Assembly (NCBI RefSeq): GCF_936943645.1
Contig: NZ_CAKZJO010000049.1
Coordinates: 112,441-176,440, forward strand
Direction of reading: 5' to 3'
Origin: an uncultured Bradyrhizobium sp.
GTDB lineage: Bacteria; Pseudomonadota; Alphaproteobacteria; Rhizobiales; Xanthobacteraceae
DNA length: 64,000 nt
Every line of letters begins with the position of its first letter. The stretch's first letter is position 1. Made by a program: the position numbers and the translations under genes. Below the pieces are notes generated by a model. That model worked only from the letters and a program-made list of their open reading frames with translations. It made no database searches and was not told where the DNA came from. Below are positions 43,487 through 57,668 of this stretch, in pieces.

Positions 43487-43792
43487 TTACCAGCTCGACT
43501 TCACGAGGCCCGGGACCATGCCCTTGGAGCCAAGTTCGCGCAGCGCGATACGGGACAGCTTGTTCTTGCGATAGTTCGAGCGCGGGCGGCCCGACAGCTC
43601 GCAACGCAGACGGATGCGGGTCGCCGACGAGTTGCGCGGCATTTCAGCCAGCTTCAACGTTGCCGCGAAACGCTCTTCCATCGGCAGCTTCTTGTCGGCG
43701 ATGATCGCCTTCAACCGCTCGCGCTTGGCGGCGGCGTTCTTCACCATCCGCTTGCGCCGGTTGTTCTTCTCGACTGAACTCTTCTTTGCCAT
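43487..43792 (-). CDS. rpsN: Ribosomal protein uS14, zinc-independent form
   Basis: A 101-residue uS14 with [40 protein letters not shown] and [18 protein letters not shown]. It is the long C-minus form: the two CxxC zinc pairs of short uS14 are absent and only one cysteine is present. This means no zinc-responsive switching through this copy. Confidence 0.97.
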   Translation of the reverse strand: MAKKSSVEKNNRRKRMVKNAAAKRERLKAIIADKKLPMEERFAATLKLAEMPRNSSATRIRLRCELSGRPRSNYRKNKLSRIALRELGSKGMVPGLVKSSW

Positions 43793-43838
43793 GCTTGGCT
43801 CCTGGGTATCCGCGTTTGAGAGGCTTTAGGTCAGCGTC

Positions 43839-44396
43839 TCACTGCCGGAACGGGAAATTGAAAGCGGTCAACAAGGCCCTCGCCTCTTCGTCGGTCTTGG
43901 CCGTGGTGCAGACGGTGATGTCCATACCGCGGGCTTCCGTGACCTTGTCGAAGTCGATCTCAGGGAAAATGATGTGCTCCTTGATGCCGAGCGAGTAGTT
44001 GCCGCGGCCGTCAAAGCTCTTCGGGTTCAGGCCGCGGAAGTCGCGGACGCGCGGCAGCGCGACCGTCACCAGGCGATCGATGAACTCGTACATGCGGGCC
44101 TTGCGCAGCGTGACCTTGCAGCCGATCGGCTGGTTCTCACGCAGCTTGAAGGTCGCGATCGCGATACGCGAGTAGGTCACGATCGCCTTCTGGCCGGCGA
44201 TCTGGGTCAGCTCGGCAGCGGCGTTCTCGGCCTTCTTGCGGTCGTTGACGCTGTCGCCAACGCCCATGTTCAGCACGACCTTGTCCAGGCGAGGAACCTG
44301 CATCACGTTCTCATAACCGAACTTCTCGGTCATGGCCGTGCGGATCTTCGCGTCATATTCCGCGCGCAGGCGCGGGGTGTAAGCGGCCTCAGCCAT
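43839..44396 (-). CDS. rplE: Ribosomal protein uL5
   Basis: A 185-residue uL5: [56 protein letters not shown] and [19 protein letters not shown]. It binds 5S rRNA in the central protuberance. The ATG at 44396 lies inside the end of rplX (8-base overlap), giving the expected length; a start further upstream is not conserved-looking. Confidence 0.97.
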   Translation of the reverse strand: MAEAAYTPRLRAEYDAKIRTAMTEKFGYENVMQVPRLDKVVLNMGVGDSVNDRKKAENAAAELTQIAGQKAIVTYSRIAIATFKLRENQPIGCKVTLRKARMYEFIDRLVTVALPRVRDFRGLNPKSFDGRGNYSLGIKEHIIFPEIDFDKVTEARGMDITVCTTAKTDEEARALLTAFNFPFRQ

Positions 44397-44703
44397 CGAT
44401 CTCAGCTCCCGAACTCTTGGCGATGCGGACCTTCTTGCCGTCCGCCAGAATCTTGAATCCGACGCGGGTCGGCTTTCCGTCCTTGCCGACATACGCGATG
44501 TTGGACAGTTGGATCGGCGACTCCTTCGAGATGATGCCGCCCTCCTGGGCCTGCGTCTGCTTCTGGTGACGCTTGACCATGTTGATGCCGCGCACGAGCG
44601 CCGTGCCGGCGTCGGGACGCACTTCGAACACTTCGCCGGTGCGGCCCTTGTCGCGACCGGTCAGCACGACGACCTTGTCGCCCTTGCGGATCTTCGCAGC
44701 CAT
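44389..44703 (-). CDS. rplX: Ribosomal protein uL24
   Basis: A 104-residue uL24 with the KOW motif [40 protein letters not shown] and [19 protein letters not shown]. It initiates assembly of the large subunit. The ATG shares one base with the rplN stop codon (TGATG). Confidence 0.97.
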   Translation of the reverse strand: MAAKIRKGDKVVVLTGRDKGRTGEVFEVRPDAGTALVRGINMVKRHQKQTQAQEGGIISKESPIQLSNIAYVGKDGKPTRVGFKILADGKKVRIAKSSGAEIDG

Positions 44704-45071
44704 CACAGCACCTCCGGCGCGAGCGAGATGATCTTCATGTGGTTCTTGGCACGCAGCTCGCGCGGCACGGGCCCGAAGATACGGGTGCCGACCGGCTCGG
44801 ACTGATTGTTGATCAGAACGGCGGCGTTGCGGTCGAAGCGGATGACCGAACCGTCGGCGCGGCGGATGTCCTTGCGGACGCGCACCACGACGGCCTTCAT
44901 CACGTCGCCCTTCTTCACCTTGCCACGCGGAATTGCTTCCTTGATCGAGACGACGATGATGTCGCCGATCGTGGCGTAGCGGCGCTTGGAGCCCCCGAGC
45001 ACCTTGATACACATGACACGGCGTGCGCCAGAATTGTCGGCCACGTCGAGGTTGGTCTGCATCTGAATCAT
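44703..45071 (-). CDS. rplN: Ribosomal protein uL14
   Basis: A 122-residue uL14: [40 protein letters not shown] and the conserved end [20 protein letters not shown]. It forms the intersubunit bridge with 16S helix 14. It begins the spc portion, 84 bases after rpsQ. Confidence 0.98.
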   Translation of the reverse strand: MIQMQTNLDVADNSGARRVMCIKVLGGSKRRYATIGDIIVVSIKEAIPRGKVKKGDVMKAVVVRVRKDIRRADGSVIRFDRNAAVLINNQSEPVGTRIFGPVPRELRAKNHMKIISLAPEVL

Positions 45072-45155
45072 TGATGCACCTCGTCCTCTTTCTCTTTGCG
45101 CCAGCCCAGCCGGCGCTCAACATTTCCCTGAAGTCAGTCGGCTAAAGCCAACAGA

Positions 45156-45404
45156 TCAGGCGCTTTTCTTGTGTTCGCCCCGGATCACGACCCAGCGCTT
45201 CAACTTCGAAATCGGCTTCGATTCCTCGATCCACACCATGTCGCCCGGCTTGAACTGGTTGCTCTCGTCGTGCGCGTGGTAGTTCTTCGAACGGCGGATC
45301 GTCTTCTTGTAGATCGGGTGCGTGAAGCGGCGGTCGACGCGCACCACGATGGTCTTGGCCTGCTTGTCGCTGACGACCACGCCCTGCAAAGTACGTTTCG
45401 GCAT
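45156..45404 (-). CDS. rpsQ: Ribosomal protein uS17
   Basis: An 82-residue uS17: [40 protein letters not shown] and [19 protein letters not shown]. It is an OB-fold primary 16S binder. The ATG at 45404 matches the family N terminus and is the last gene of the S10 portion. Confidence 0.97.
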   Translation of the reverse strand: MPKRTLQGVVVSDKQAKTIVVRVDRRFTHPIYKKTIRRSKNYHAHDESNQFKPGDMVWIEESKPISKLKRWVVIRGEHKKSA

Positions 45405-45417
45405 CTTCGTAAGCCTC

Positions 45418-45624
45418 TTACTTCTTCTTGGCGCGCGTCTGCGCGGCGACGGTCTTGATCCGGGCGATGTCACGGCGGGCCTCGCGCAGGCGCGAGGTGT
45501 TCTCGAGCTGCCCGGTGGCGCGCTGGAAGCGCAGGTTGAAGCGCTCCTTCTTCAGGTTCAGGATGGCGTCATCCTGCTGGTCGGGGCTCATCGCGCGGAT
45601 GTCTTCGATCTTCATCTGGGCCAT
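45418..45624 (-). CDS. rpmC: Ribosomal protein uL29
   Basis: A 68-residue uL29: [40 protein letters not shown] and a Lys-rich end. It contacts the trigger factor and SRP site at the tunnel exit. The ATG at 45624 is preferred over that at 45630 because GGAG lies eight bases before it, whereas the upstream ATG overlaps the rplP stop. Confidence 0.95.
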   Translation of the reverse strand: MAQMKIEDIRAMSPDQQDDAILNLKKERFNLRFQRATGQLENTSRLREARRDIARIKTVAAQTRAKKK

Positions 45625-45629
45625 GGCCA

Positions 45630-46043
45630 TTACTCCGCAATGCGCTCGACGAAGCGCGTCTTGATCGGCAGCTTGGCGGCCGCCAGGGTCAGCGCCTCAC
45701 GCGCCGTCTGGGTGTTGACGCCGTCGATCTCGAACAGCACCCGGCCCGGCTTGACGCGGGCGACCCACAATTCCGGCGAACCCTTGCCGGAGCCCATGCG
45801 GACTTCGGCCGGCTTCTTCGACACCGGAACGTCGGGGAACACGCGGATCCAGACGCGGCCGGCGCGCTTCATGTGGCGGGTCAGCGCGCGGCGAGCGGCT
45901 TCGATCTGGCGCGCGGTGACGCGCTCCGGCTCGGTCGCCTTCAGGCCGAACTGGCCGAACGCCAACGTCGCGCCCGACGACGCAACGCCGTGGATACGGC
46001 CCTTATGCGCCTTCCGGAACTTCGTTTTCTTAGGTTGCATCAT
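45630..46043 (-). CDS. rplP: Ribosomal protein uL16
   Basis: A 137-residue uL16: [38 protein letters not shown], and [18 protein letters not shown]. It sits near the A-site tRNA. The arginine in the GKGxPE loop region (MGSGKGSPE) is conserved for hydroxylation in some bacteria (RMGxGKGxPE). Confidence 0.97.
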   Translation of the reverse strand: MMQPKKTKFRKAHKGRIHGVASSGATLAFGQFGLKATEPERVTARQIEAARRALTRHMKRAGRVWIRVFPDVPVSKKPAEVRMGSGKGSPELWVARVKPGRVLFEIDGVNTQTAREALTLAAAKLPIKTRFVERIAE

Positions 46044-46073
46044 GGCTTTAAGCCCTCAACTTCTCAGTGCGGA

Positions 46074-46799
<726 letters not shown>

Positions 46800-46816
46800 C
46801 GTGTTCTCCTGCGCCC

Positions 46817-47203
46817 TTAAGCGGCGGCTTCAGCTTCGACCTGACGAACGATGATCGTCAGCTGCGAAAATGGTTTGTAGACACGGCCCGAGCGGCCGCG
46901 GCCGCGAGCGGCGAAGCGCTTCATCACGAGGCCGTTGCCGACGAAGGCCTGCGCCACGACGAGATCGTCCACGTCGAGGTCGTGATTGTTCTCGGCGTTG
47001 GCGATAGCCGATTCCAGGCACTTCTTCACGTCGACCGCGATCCGCTTGCGCGAAAACTGCAGGTCGGCGAGCGCAGCAGCAGCCTTCCGGCCGCGAATGA
47101 GCTGGGCGACCAGGTTGAGCTTCTGCGGGCTCACCCGCAGCATGCGGGCGACCGCCTTGGCCTCGTTCTCGGCGAGGCTCCGTTCGCGCTTGGGTTTGCT
47201 CAT
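46817..47203 (-). CDS. rplV: Ribosomal protein uL22
   Basis: A 128-residue uL22: [20 protein letters not shown], then [20 protein letters not shown] and [20 protein letters not shown]. The long hairpin lines the exit tunnel; macrolide-resistance changes would map there, and none is evident by eye. Confidence 0.97.
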
Positions 47204-47213
47204 CGTTTAATCC

Positions 47214-47492
47214 TCAAGCCTTCTTGGCTTTCTTGTCGCCGGAGTGGCCATGGAAGGTCCGGGTCGGCGAGAACTCACCGAACTTGTGACCCACCATTTC
47301 CTCGTTGACGGCCACCGGCACGTGCTTCTGACCGTTGTACACGCCGAAGGTCAGGCCGACGAATTGCGGCAGGATCGTCGAGCGACGGCTCCAGATCTTG
47401 ATGACGTCGTGACGGCCGGACGCGCGCGCGGCATCTGCCTTCTTGAGCAGAGAACCCTCGACGAACGGGCCTTTCCAGACTGAACGAACCAT
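47214..47492 (-). CDS. rpsS: Ribosomal protein uS19
   Basis: A 92-residue uS19: [40 protein letters not shown] and [20 protein letters not shown]. It lies in the head of the small subunit next to uS13. It follows rplB by 12 bases. Confidence 0.97.
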   Translation of the reverse strand: MVRSVWKGPFVEGSLLKKADAARASGRHDVIKIWSRRSTILPQFVGLTFGVYNGQKHVPVAVNEEMVGHKFGEFSPTRTFHGHSGDKKAKKA

Positions 47493-47504
47493 GTCCGTCG
47501 TTCC

Positions 47505-48338
47505 TTACTTCTTCCGCTTGTGGCGGCTTAGGAGAATGAATTTGTTTGTCGACTTGTTGGTGCGGGTCTTCTTGCCCTTGGTCGGCTTGCCCCACGGGGT
47601 GACCGGGTGACGGCCGCCCGAGGTACGACCTTCACCACCGCCGTGCGGATGGTCGATCGGGTTCATCGCGACACCGCGGTTGTGCGGGCGACGGCCCATC
47701 CAACGTTTGCGACCGGCCTTGCCGATCGAGGTGTTCATGTGATCCGGGTTCGACACCGCGCCGATCGTGCCACGGCAACGGCCGTGCACCAGGCGCTGCT
47801 CGCCCGAGTTCAGGCGGATGATGACGTAGTCCTGGTCGCGGCCGACGAGCTGGGCGTAGGTGCCGGCGGAACGGGCAAGCTGGCCGCCCTTCCCGATCTT
47901 GACCTCGATGTTGTGGATGATCGTGCCGACCGGCATGTTGCCGAGCGGCATGACGTTGCCCGGCTTCACGTCGACGTAGTTGCCGGCAATGATGGTGTCA
48001 CCCACCGCCAGGCGCTGCGGCGCCAGGATGTAGGCCTGCTCACCGTCCTGATACTTGATCAGGGCGATGAAGCCGGTGCGGTTCGGATCATACTCGAGAC
48101 GCTCGACGGTCGCGGGGACGTCGATCTTCTCGCGCTTGAAGTCCACGGTGCGCAGGGTCTGCTTGTGACCGCCGCCGCGGAAACGCACGGTGATGCGACC
48201 GGTGTTGTTGCGGCCGCCCGAGGACTTCTTGCCTTCGGTGAGCGCCTTGACCGGCTTGCCCTTGTACAGGGCCGAACGATCGACCATGACCAGCTGGCGC
48301 TGGCCCGGCGTCGTGGGGTTGAATGTCTTCAGTGCCAT
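47505..48338 (-). CDS. rplB: Ribosomal protein uL2
   Basis: A 277-residue uL2: [40 protein letters not shown], and the C-terminal [20 protein letters not shown], which contains the invariant His near the peptidyl transferase centre. It is full length with no anomalies. Confidence 0.98.
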   Translation of the reverse strand: MALKTFNPTTPGQRQLVMVDRSALYKGKPVKALTEGKKSSGGRNNTGRITVRFRGGGHKQTLRTVDFKREKIDVPATVERLEYDPNRTGFIALIKYQDGEQAYILAPQRLAVGDTIIAGNYVDVKPGNVMPLGNMPVGTIIHNIEVKIGKGGQLARSAGTYAQLVGRDQDYVIIRLNSGEQRLVHGRCRGTIGAVSNPDHMNTSIGKAGRKRWMGRRPHNRGVAMNPIDHPHGGGEGRTSGGRHPVTPWGKPTKGKKTRTNKSTNKFILLSRHKRKK

Positions 48339-48350
48339 CGTCGTACGACC

Positions 48351-48653
48351 TTACAGACCGGTGGTCACGTCGATCCGGTGACCCTCTTCGAGAGTCACGA
48401 TCGCGCGCTTGGAGTTCGACTGCGAACCGAGATTGCCGCGGAAGACCTTGGTCTTGCCCTTGCGGACCAGCGTGTTGACGCTCTTGACCTTGACGTCGAA
48501 CAGCTTCTCGATCGCTTCCTTGATCTGCGGCTTGGTCGCCTTCGCGGCCACCTTGAACAGCACCTTGTTGTGCTCCGAGGCGATCGTGGCCTTTTCGGTC
48601 ACGACCGGCGACAGGATCACGTCGTAGTGGCGAGGCTCGATGTTCTTGCTCAT
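48351..48653 (-). CDS. rplW: Ribosomal protein uL23
   Basis: A 100-residue uL23: [40 protein letters not shown] and [18 protein letters not shown]. It is the docking site of trigger factor and SRP. The start overlaps the rplD stop by 4 bases. Confidence 0.97.
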   Translation of the reverse strand: MSKNIEPRHYDVILSPVVTEKATIASEHNKVLFKVAAKATKPQIKEAIEKLFDVKVKSVNTLVRKGKTKVFRGNLGSQSNSKRAIVTLEEGHRIDVTTGL

Positions 48654-49270
48654 TTGAAGCGCGCCTCCAGCGCATCGATGGCGGCCTTGGTCAGAACGAG
48701 CTTCTGACGGCGCAGGATGTCATAGACGTTGATGCCCTGGATCGGCAGCACGTCCATGTTCGGGATGTTGCGGGCCGCGGCGGCAAAGCCGTTGTTGAGC
48801 TCGGCGCCGTCGATGATCAGCGCGTTGGTCAAGCCCAGACCCGAGAAATGGCCGAGCAGCGCCTTGGTCTTGGCGGCTTCCAGAGCCGCCTTGTCGATCA
48901 CGAGCAGATCGCCGTCCTTGGCCTTGGCCGAGAGAGCGTGCTTGAGAGCGAGCGCGCGGACCTTCTTCGGCAGATCGGTGGCATGCGAACGCACCACCGG
49001 GCCGAAGGCACGGCCACCGCCACGGAACTGCGGCACGCGGGCCGAGCCGTGACGAGCACCGCCGGTGCCCTTCTGCTTGTACATCTTCTTGCCGGTGCGC
49101 CAGATCTCGGCGCGGCCCTTGGCCTTGTGGGTGCCGGCCTGACGCTTGTTGAGCTGCCACTGCACGCAACGTGCAATGATATCCTGGCGCGGCTCGAGAC
49201 CGAAAATGGCGTCGGAGAGCTGGACGGAGCCGGCTTCCTTACCTTCGAGGGTGGTGACCTTCAATTCCAT
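48650..49270 (-). CDS. rplD: Ribosomal protein uL4
   Basis: A 206-residue uL4: [57 protein letters not shown] and [20 protein letters not shown]. In E. coli it autoregulates the S10 operon; the leader needed for that was not examined here. The ATG at 49270 follows the rplC stop by one base. Confidence 0.97.
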   Translation of the reverse strand: MELKVTTLEGKEAGSVQLSDAIFGLEPRQDIIARCVQWQLNKRQAGTHKAKGRAEIWRTGKKMYKQKGTGGARHGSARVPQFRGGGRAFGPVVRSHATDLPKKVRALALKHALSAKAKDGDLLVIDKAALEAAKTKALLGHFSGLGLTNALIIDGAELNNGFAAAARNIPNMDVLPIQGINVYDILRRQKLVLTKAAIDALEARFK

Positions 49271-49271
49271 C

Positions 49272-49982
49272 TCACGCCTCCTGCGCAGCCGGAGCGGCTT
49301 CGTCGCCAGCAACCTTGAACTTGCCGGGCTTCGGAGCTTCCTTCGGCAGCGGCTTCTTGACGGCGTCACGCACGCGGATCCAGCCGCCCTTGGAGCCGGG
49401 AACGGCGCCTTCGACGAGGATCAGGCCGCGCTCGACGTCCAGCTGAACGACGCGCAGATTGAGCGTGGTGATGCGATCGACACCCATGTGGCCGGGCATC
49501 TTCTTGTTCTTCCAGGTCTTGCCGGGGTCCTGACGACCACCGGTCGAACCGATCGAACGGTGCGAGATCGACACACCGTGCGTGGCGCGCAGACCGCCGA
49601 AGTTCCAGCGCTTCATGCCGCCGGCGAAGCCCTTACCGACCGAGGTGCCGGTGACGTCGACGAACTGGCCGACGACGAAGTGGTCGGCCTGGATCTCGGC
49701 GCCGACGGGGATCATGGCATCCGCGGTGACGCGGAATTCCTCGACCCGGCGCTTCGGCTCGACCTTGGCGACCGCGAACTGGCCGCGCTCAGCCTTGGGC
49801 ATGTAAACGGTCTTGCGGGCACCAGAACCGAGCTGGAGCGCGACGTAACCGTTCTTCTCTTCGGTGCGGTGGCCTACGACCTGGCAATTGCCGAGCTTCA
49901 GCACGGTCACGGGTATATGTTCGCCGGCCTCCGTGAAGACCCGCGTCATCCCGACCTTTTGTGCGATCACTCCGGAGCGCAT
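49272..49982 (-). CDS. rplC: Ribosomal protein uL3
   Basis: A 236-residue uL3: [60 protein letters not shown] and [17 protein letters not shown]. The central loop reaches the peptidyl transferase centre. A roughly 25-residue Lys/Pro/Glu/Ala tail is typical of alphaproteobacteria. Confidence 0.97.
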   Translation of the reverse strand: MRSGVIAQKVGMTRVFTEAGEHIPVTVLKLGNCQVVGHRTEEKNGYVALQLGSGARKTVYMPKAERGQFAVAKVEPKRRVEEFRVTADAMIPVGAEIQADHFVVGQFVDVTGTSVGKGFAGGMKRWNFGGLRATHGVSISHRSIGSTGGRQDPGKTWKNKKMPGHMGVDRITTLNLRVVQLDVERGLILVEGAVPGSKGGWIRVRDAVKKPLPKEAPKPGKFKVAGDEAAPAAQEA

Positions 49983-50033
49983 CGGCTTGCTTCCTGTTCT
50001 TTCTGTCCGCTTACGCGAACGGGATCCAAAATC

Positions 50034-50342
50034 TTAGAGCTTGATCTCGACGTCGACACCGGCGGCCAGGTCGAGCTTCATCAAAGCATCGACGGTCTGC
50101 GGGGTCGGATCGACGATGTCGAGCAGGCGCTTGTGAGTGCGCATCTCGAACTGCTCGCGGCTCTTCTTGTCGACGTGGGGCGAACGGTTGACGGTGAACT
50201 TCTCGATGCGGGTAGGCAGCGGAATGGGTCCGCGGACCTGCGCGCCGGTGCGCTTCGCCGTGTTCACGATCTCGCGGGTCGACGTATCGAGGATACGATG
50301 GTCGAACGCCTTGAGACGGATACGAATGTTTTGGCCGTTCAT
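50034..50342 (-). CDS. rpsJ: Ribosomal protein uS10 (NusE)
   Basis: A 102-residue uS10: [40 protein letters not shown] and [20 protein letters not shown]. Besides its ribosomal role it acts with NusB in antitermination. It follows tuf after an 81-base spacer containing a hairpin repeat. Confidence 0.98.
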
Positions 50343-50362
50343 TGCCGTGGTCTCTCTTCAGT

Positions 50363-50421
50363 GGGTGGCGAATAGCGAATAGCGAATGTCACCATTCGCT
50401 ACTCGCCGTCCCTATTCTCGT
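50363..50421. repeat. GGCGAATAG-type hairpin repeat (copy 3, tuf-rpsJ spacer)
   Basis: GGCGAATAGCGAATAGCGAA-TG pairs with CATTCGCTACTCGCC. The same units occur at 35776 and 37435. Confidence 0.75.
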
Positions 50422-50423
50422 AA

Positions 50424-51614
<1,191 letters not shown>

Positions 51615-51654
51615 TTGACTCTCCGTTCAATCGTCAGTTTTCAACCGACGACAA

Positions 51655-53727
<2,073 letters not shown>

Positions 53728-53757
53728 TGGATGTTCCTTAGATTCCGTGTTTCGCCG

Positions 53758-54243
<486 letters not shown>

Positions 54244-54615
54244 TTACTTCGGACGCTTCGCGCCGTACTTCGAACGACGCTGCTTACGGTTTTTGACGCC
54301 CTGGGTATCCAGAACGCCGCGGAGGATGTGGTAGCGCACGCCGGGCAAGTCCTTGACGCGGCCGCCGCGGATCATGACCACCGAGTGCTCCTGGAGGTTA
54401 TGGCCTTCACCCGGGATGTAGCCGATCACCTCGAAGCCGTTGGTCAGGCGCACCTTGGCGACCTTACGAAGCGCCGAGTTCGGCTTCTTCGGGGTCGTGG
54501 TGTAGACGCGGGTGCAAACACCACGCTTCTGCGGCGACTGCTGCAGCGCCGGCACCTTCTTGCGCGACTTCTGCACTTCACGCGGTTGAGCGATCAGCTG
54601 GTTGATCGTCGGCAT
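54244..54615 (-). CDS. rpsL: Ribosomal protein uS12
   Basis: A 123-residue uS12: [40 protein letters not shown] and [20 protein letters not shown]. The Lys residues of KKPNS and VKDLPG, altered in classical streptomycin resistance, are the wild-type ones. It is the first gene of the ribosomal superoperon, downstream of a long leader. Confidence 0.98.
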   Translation of the reverse strand: MPTINQLIAQPREVQKSRKKVPALQQSPQKRGVCTRVYTTTPKKPNSALRKVAKVRLTNGFEVIGYIPGEGHNLQEHSVVMIRGGRVKDLPGVRYHILRGVLDTQGVKNRKQRRSKYGAKRPK

Positions 54616-55489
54616 CCTGGCCTTACCCTTTGTTCTGTCGCGAACCCCTTCGGATCCGCTGTCTTGCCGCAGCCCGTTGCCGGGACTGCAAATTCTTTCG
54701 AGCTACCTGCCCGACGAGGCCGCCTTCCGCGGAACAATCCGCACAAAGCGAAATTGCGCCAACCGCCCCATCAACGGGCGGAAAGCGCTTCGACGCCACA
54801 GAGGACCGCAGTATTAAGGCCGGTCAGCATAAAGCCGCGGCCCGCGCACTGAGGTCATGCATCCGAATTCGATCTCAAGAGAATGGGCTCAAGAGAACTA
54901 GAATCGCACTGGCATTGCCTAGCTATGATCGACAGCGTTTGAGCGGCATTCGTCGAGGTTGGTGCCCGTCTGAGCGACCCTCGTGGATCTAGTCCTTGCG
55001 GCTCTAGTCTTTGGAGGTCTAACGGGTGGCCCGTTCCGACGCTGGCGATGCTCACCGCCTGTCGTTAAGTGAGGCGCTTTCTATAAGTGAGAATCGCTCA
55101 AGTCAAGGCGAAACGACAGTCACGAAGCGCTTCAGGAGCCTGTCAAAATAGCTGTTTGCCACCCTCCCCGCACCACCGTCATATGGGCGCGCAGCCTGCA
55201 TTTCGCGAGCGCGCCGGCAATTTATATCCGGATGAAAAGAAATTTTATAAGGCTTCAGGGGGCCTTTTTATGCCCTCAATTCGTTAAGGCGCATTAATCT
55301 CTCACTTCGACCGAAATTGGCGACGGGGATTTCACCACGACGGCTGGCGGGGCCATCCGACCCGACCGACACTGCCCTGCCCGGCCCCGGCCAATCCGCA
55401 TGAGAGCTATCCGGCCCAAGTCCTGGAATCCAAGCACTGACGCGCCGACCACGCGAGGCCGATGACGGGATTCGCAGAATCAGCGCGAC
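54616..55489. other. Long non-coding leader/promoter region upstream of rpsL
   Basis: This 874-base region lacks a convincing gene. It contains a promoter at 55080-55107 pointing to rpsL, a 10-bp direct repeat CTCAAGAGAA (54874-54883, 54888-54897), a 15-bp tandem repeat starting TCTAGTC (54988-55002, 55003-55017), four CTAG tetranucleotides within 110 bases, and an AT-rich patch near 55220-55275. Structured regulatory RNA is possible but not identified. Confidence 0.6.
55080..55107 (-). promoter_or_regulatory. Probable sigma-70-type promoter for the ribosomal superoperon
   Basis: On the minus strand a CTTGAC -35 element (55107-55102) and a TATAGA -10 element (55085-55080) are separated by 16 bases, close to the rhizobial consensus. 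Transcription would begin near 55073, giving a roughly 460-base leader before rpsL. Confidence 0.6.
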
Positions 55490-57535
55490 TCACTCCTCGT
55501 CGTCGTCCTCGTCCTCGAGGTCGTCTTCGTCGTCCTCATCCCTGCCGTCATCGGCGAGAGCCGCCGCGCCATGCGGCTGGTGGATCTGGTCGTTCCAAAG
55601 CTTGCGATAGGTCCCGTTCTTCGCGAGCAGCTGGGCATGCGAGCCGCGTTCGATCGCCCTGCCCCCGGAAATCACGATGATCTCGTCCATCTCGACCACC
55701 GAGGTCAGGCGGTGGGTCGACCAGATCATGGTGCGGCCCTTGGCGACCTTGAGCAGGGTGCGGTTGATCGCAGCTTCCGTGGTCTGGTCCAGCGCCGAGG
55801 TGGCCTCGTCCAGCAGCAGCACGGAAGGATTGCGGATGATCGCGCGCGCGATCGCGATGCGCTGGCGCTGGCCGCCCGACAGGGTGTCGCCGCGCTCGCC
55901 GACCGGCGTGTCGTAGCGCTGCGGCAGGCTCATGATGTAGCGGTGGATCTCGGCCTTCCTGGCCGCCTCCTCCACCTCCTCGTCGGTCGCGCCCTCCTTG
56001 CCGAGCCGGATGTTCTCGCGGATCGACATGTTGAACAGCATGTTCTCCTGGAACACCGCCGCCATGCTCCGGCGCAGCGAATCCAGCGTCACCTTGCGGA
56101 CGTCGACGCCGTCGATGGTGACGCGGCCCTCGTCGGGCACGTAGAGCCGCAGGATCAGGTTCAGCAGCGTGCTCTTGCCGGAGCCGCTCGGGCCGACGAT
56201 CGCGATGCGCTTGCCCGCGTTGAGCTTGAGGCTGAGATTGTCCAGCACCGGCGTCTGGCTGCCCTCGTACTGGAAGGTGACGTGATCGAAGGTGATGTCG
56301 TTGGTGATGCGCGGCAGATCGGGAGCGCCCGGGCGGTCGGCACCGCGGGTCGGCTCGTCCAGCAGCTCCTGGATGTGGCGGATCGCGGCGGCCGAGGAGA
56401 TCGACACCGGGATGAAATGCATCACATGGGCGATGTTGTAGGAGACCTCCCAGAACGCGCTCTCGAAGGTGACGAAGGTGCCGATGGTGATCTGGCCCTT
56501 GGTCGCCAGATACGCGCCGATCGCGAGCACCACGAGGTGCAGCATCAGCACCGAGATGGTGACGGTGCGCTCCACCATGGTCGACAGGAATGCGGCCGAG
56601 GCGATCTTGTCGCGCGTCGCGTCGTTGCGGAACGTGAAGAAGCCGAACATCTTGCGCTGCAGGCTGAACGCCTTGATCACGGCCTGCGCCGCGACGTTCT
56701 CCTGCACCATGCCGAGCAGCGCGCTCTCGTTGAGCTTCTGCTCGTAATTGGCCTGCACCGCCTTGGGCGTCAGAATCCGCGGGCCGATCAGCGTGATCGG
56801 GAACACCAGCAGCGCGACCACCGCGAGCTGCCAGTTCAAAAATACCATCAGGATGATGCCGGCGATCAATTCCAGAAACGGCAGCGCAGCACTGTTGGCG
56901 AAGGTCTTCACCGAGCCTTCGAAGGCAGAGAGGTCGACCGAGAAGCGCGACAGGATCTCGCCGCGCTTGGTGCGGCCGAAATAGGCCGCGGGCAGGTCCT
57001 GAACGTGCTCGAACAGCCGCTTGCGGACGTCGGAGATGATGCACGCCGCCAGCCGCGCGTCCCAGCGCTCGTACCAGACGGCGACGATGGAGGTGAAGAT
57101 TCCGGCGACGGCAAGCACGCCGAGGATCTTGTACAGCGCCTGGAAATCCTCCTCGCCGAGCGCATCGTCGATCAGGAACTTGAGGCTGAGCGGCATGATG
57201 ACGTTGAACAGCGTCTCGACGAAGACGCCGAACGCCACGAATGACAGCATCCGCTTGTAGTTCGAGACGAACGGCTTGACGAAGCCGACGATGGTCGCGA
57301 GCGCGCCGGCGGCTTCGCGGGCGGTGAAGACGACGAGATCCTCGTCCTCATCATCGTCGTCGAGCTCCAGCTCGTCATCCGCCTCGTCTTCGTCCTCGTC
57401 GTCCTCCTCGTCCTCGAGGTCCGGCTTGGCGGCCGCCGCGAGCTTGTCGTCGAGCTCGGCCGCCTTGTCCGCGGCGCGCTTCTGTTTGTCGGACGAGAGA
57501 GACTTGTCGTCGGGCGAGAGAGGCTTGGATGCCAT
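55490..57535 (-). CDS. ABC transporter, fused permease/ATPase, with acidic tails
   Basis: A 681-residue half-transporter of the exporter type. It has a membrane domain of six helices (about 90-375) and an ATPase with Walker A GPSGSGKST (448-456), signature LSGGQ (552-556) and Walker B LLLDEATS (573-580). The N terminus contains a run of Asp/Glu (about 40-67) and the C terminus ends in a second acidic tract (about 660-681). It likely exports a lipid or hydrophobic product as a homodimer. It lies downstream of the FAD/methyltransferase fusion gene, 133 bases away on the same strand, and may export its product. Confidence 0.87.
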   Translation of the reverse strand: MASKPLSPDDKSLSSDKQKRAADKAAELDDKLAAAAKPDLEDEEDDEDEDEADDELELDDDDEDEDLVVFTAREAAGALATIVGFVKPFVSNYKRMLSFVAFGVFVETLFNVIMPLSLKFLIDDALGEEDFQALYKILGVLAVAGIFTSIVAVWYERWDARLAACIISDVRKRLFEHVQDLPAAYFGRTKRGEILSRFSVDLSAFEGSVKTFANSAALPFLELIAGIILMVFLNWQLAVVALLVFPITLIGPRILTPKAVQANYEQKLNESALLGMVQENVAAQAVIKAFSLQRKMFGFFTFRNDATRDKIASAAFLSTMVERTVTISVLMLHLVVLAIGAYLATKGQITIGTFVTFESAFWEVSYNIAHVMHFIPVSISSAAAIRHIQELLDEPTRGADRPGAPDLPRITNDITFDHVTFQYEGSQTPVLDNLSLKLNAGKRIAIVGPSGSGKSTLLNLILRLYVPDEGRVTIDGVDVRKVTLDSLRRSMAAVFQENMLFNMSIRENIRLGKEGATDEEVEEAARKAEIHRYIMSLPQRYDTPVGERGDTLSGGQRQRIAIARAIIRNPSVLLLDEATSALDQTTEAAINRTLLKVAKGRTMIWSTHRLTSVVEMDEIIVISGGRAIERGSHAQLLAKNGTYRKLWNDQIHQPHGAAALADDGRDEDDEDDLEDEDDDEE

Positions 57536-57668
57536 GAAACCAACCGATGCTGACGGCCGGCATGACCGCAGAGAAAGCAGGACATAGCGGCAACCGCTAT
57601 TGCGCTGATTCTATGCGATCAGGATGAATTCGGCAAAACAATTGGCGAATTCGACGCACGTTCCGTGG

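Noticed and set aside
55230..55275. AT-rich patch with a weak AAGGC/GCCTT hairpin as the ABC transporter terminator
   Set aside because: The stem is only 5 bp and lies more than 200 bases beyond the gene; support is too weak to annotate.
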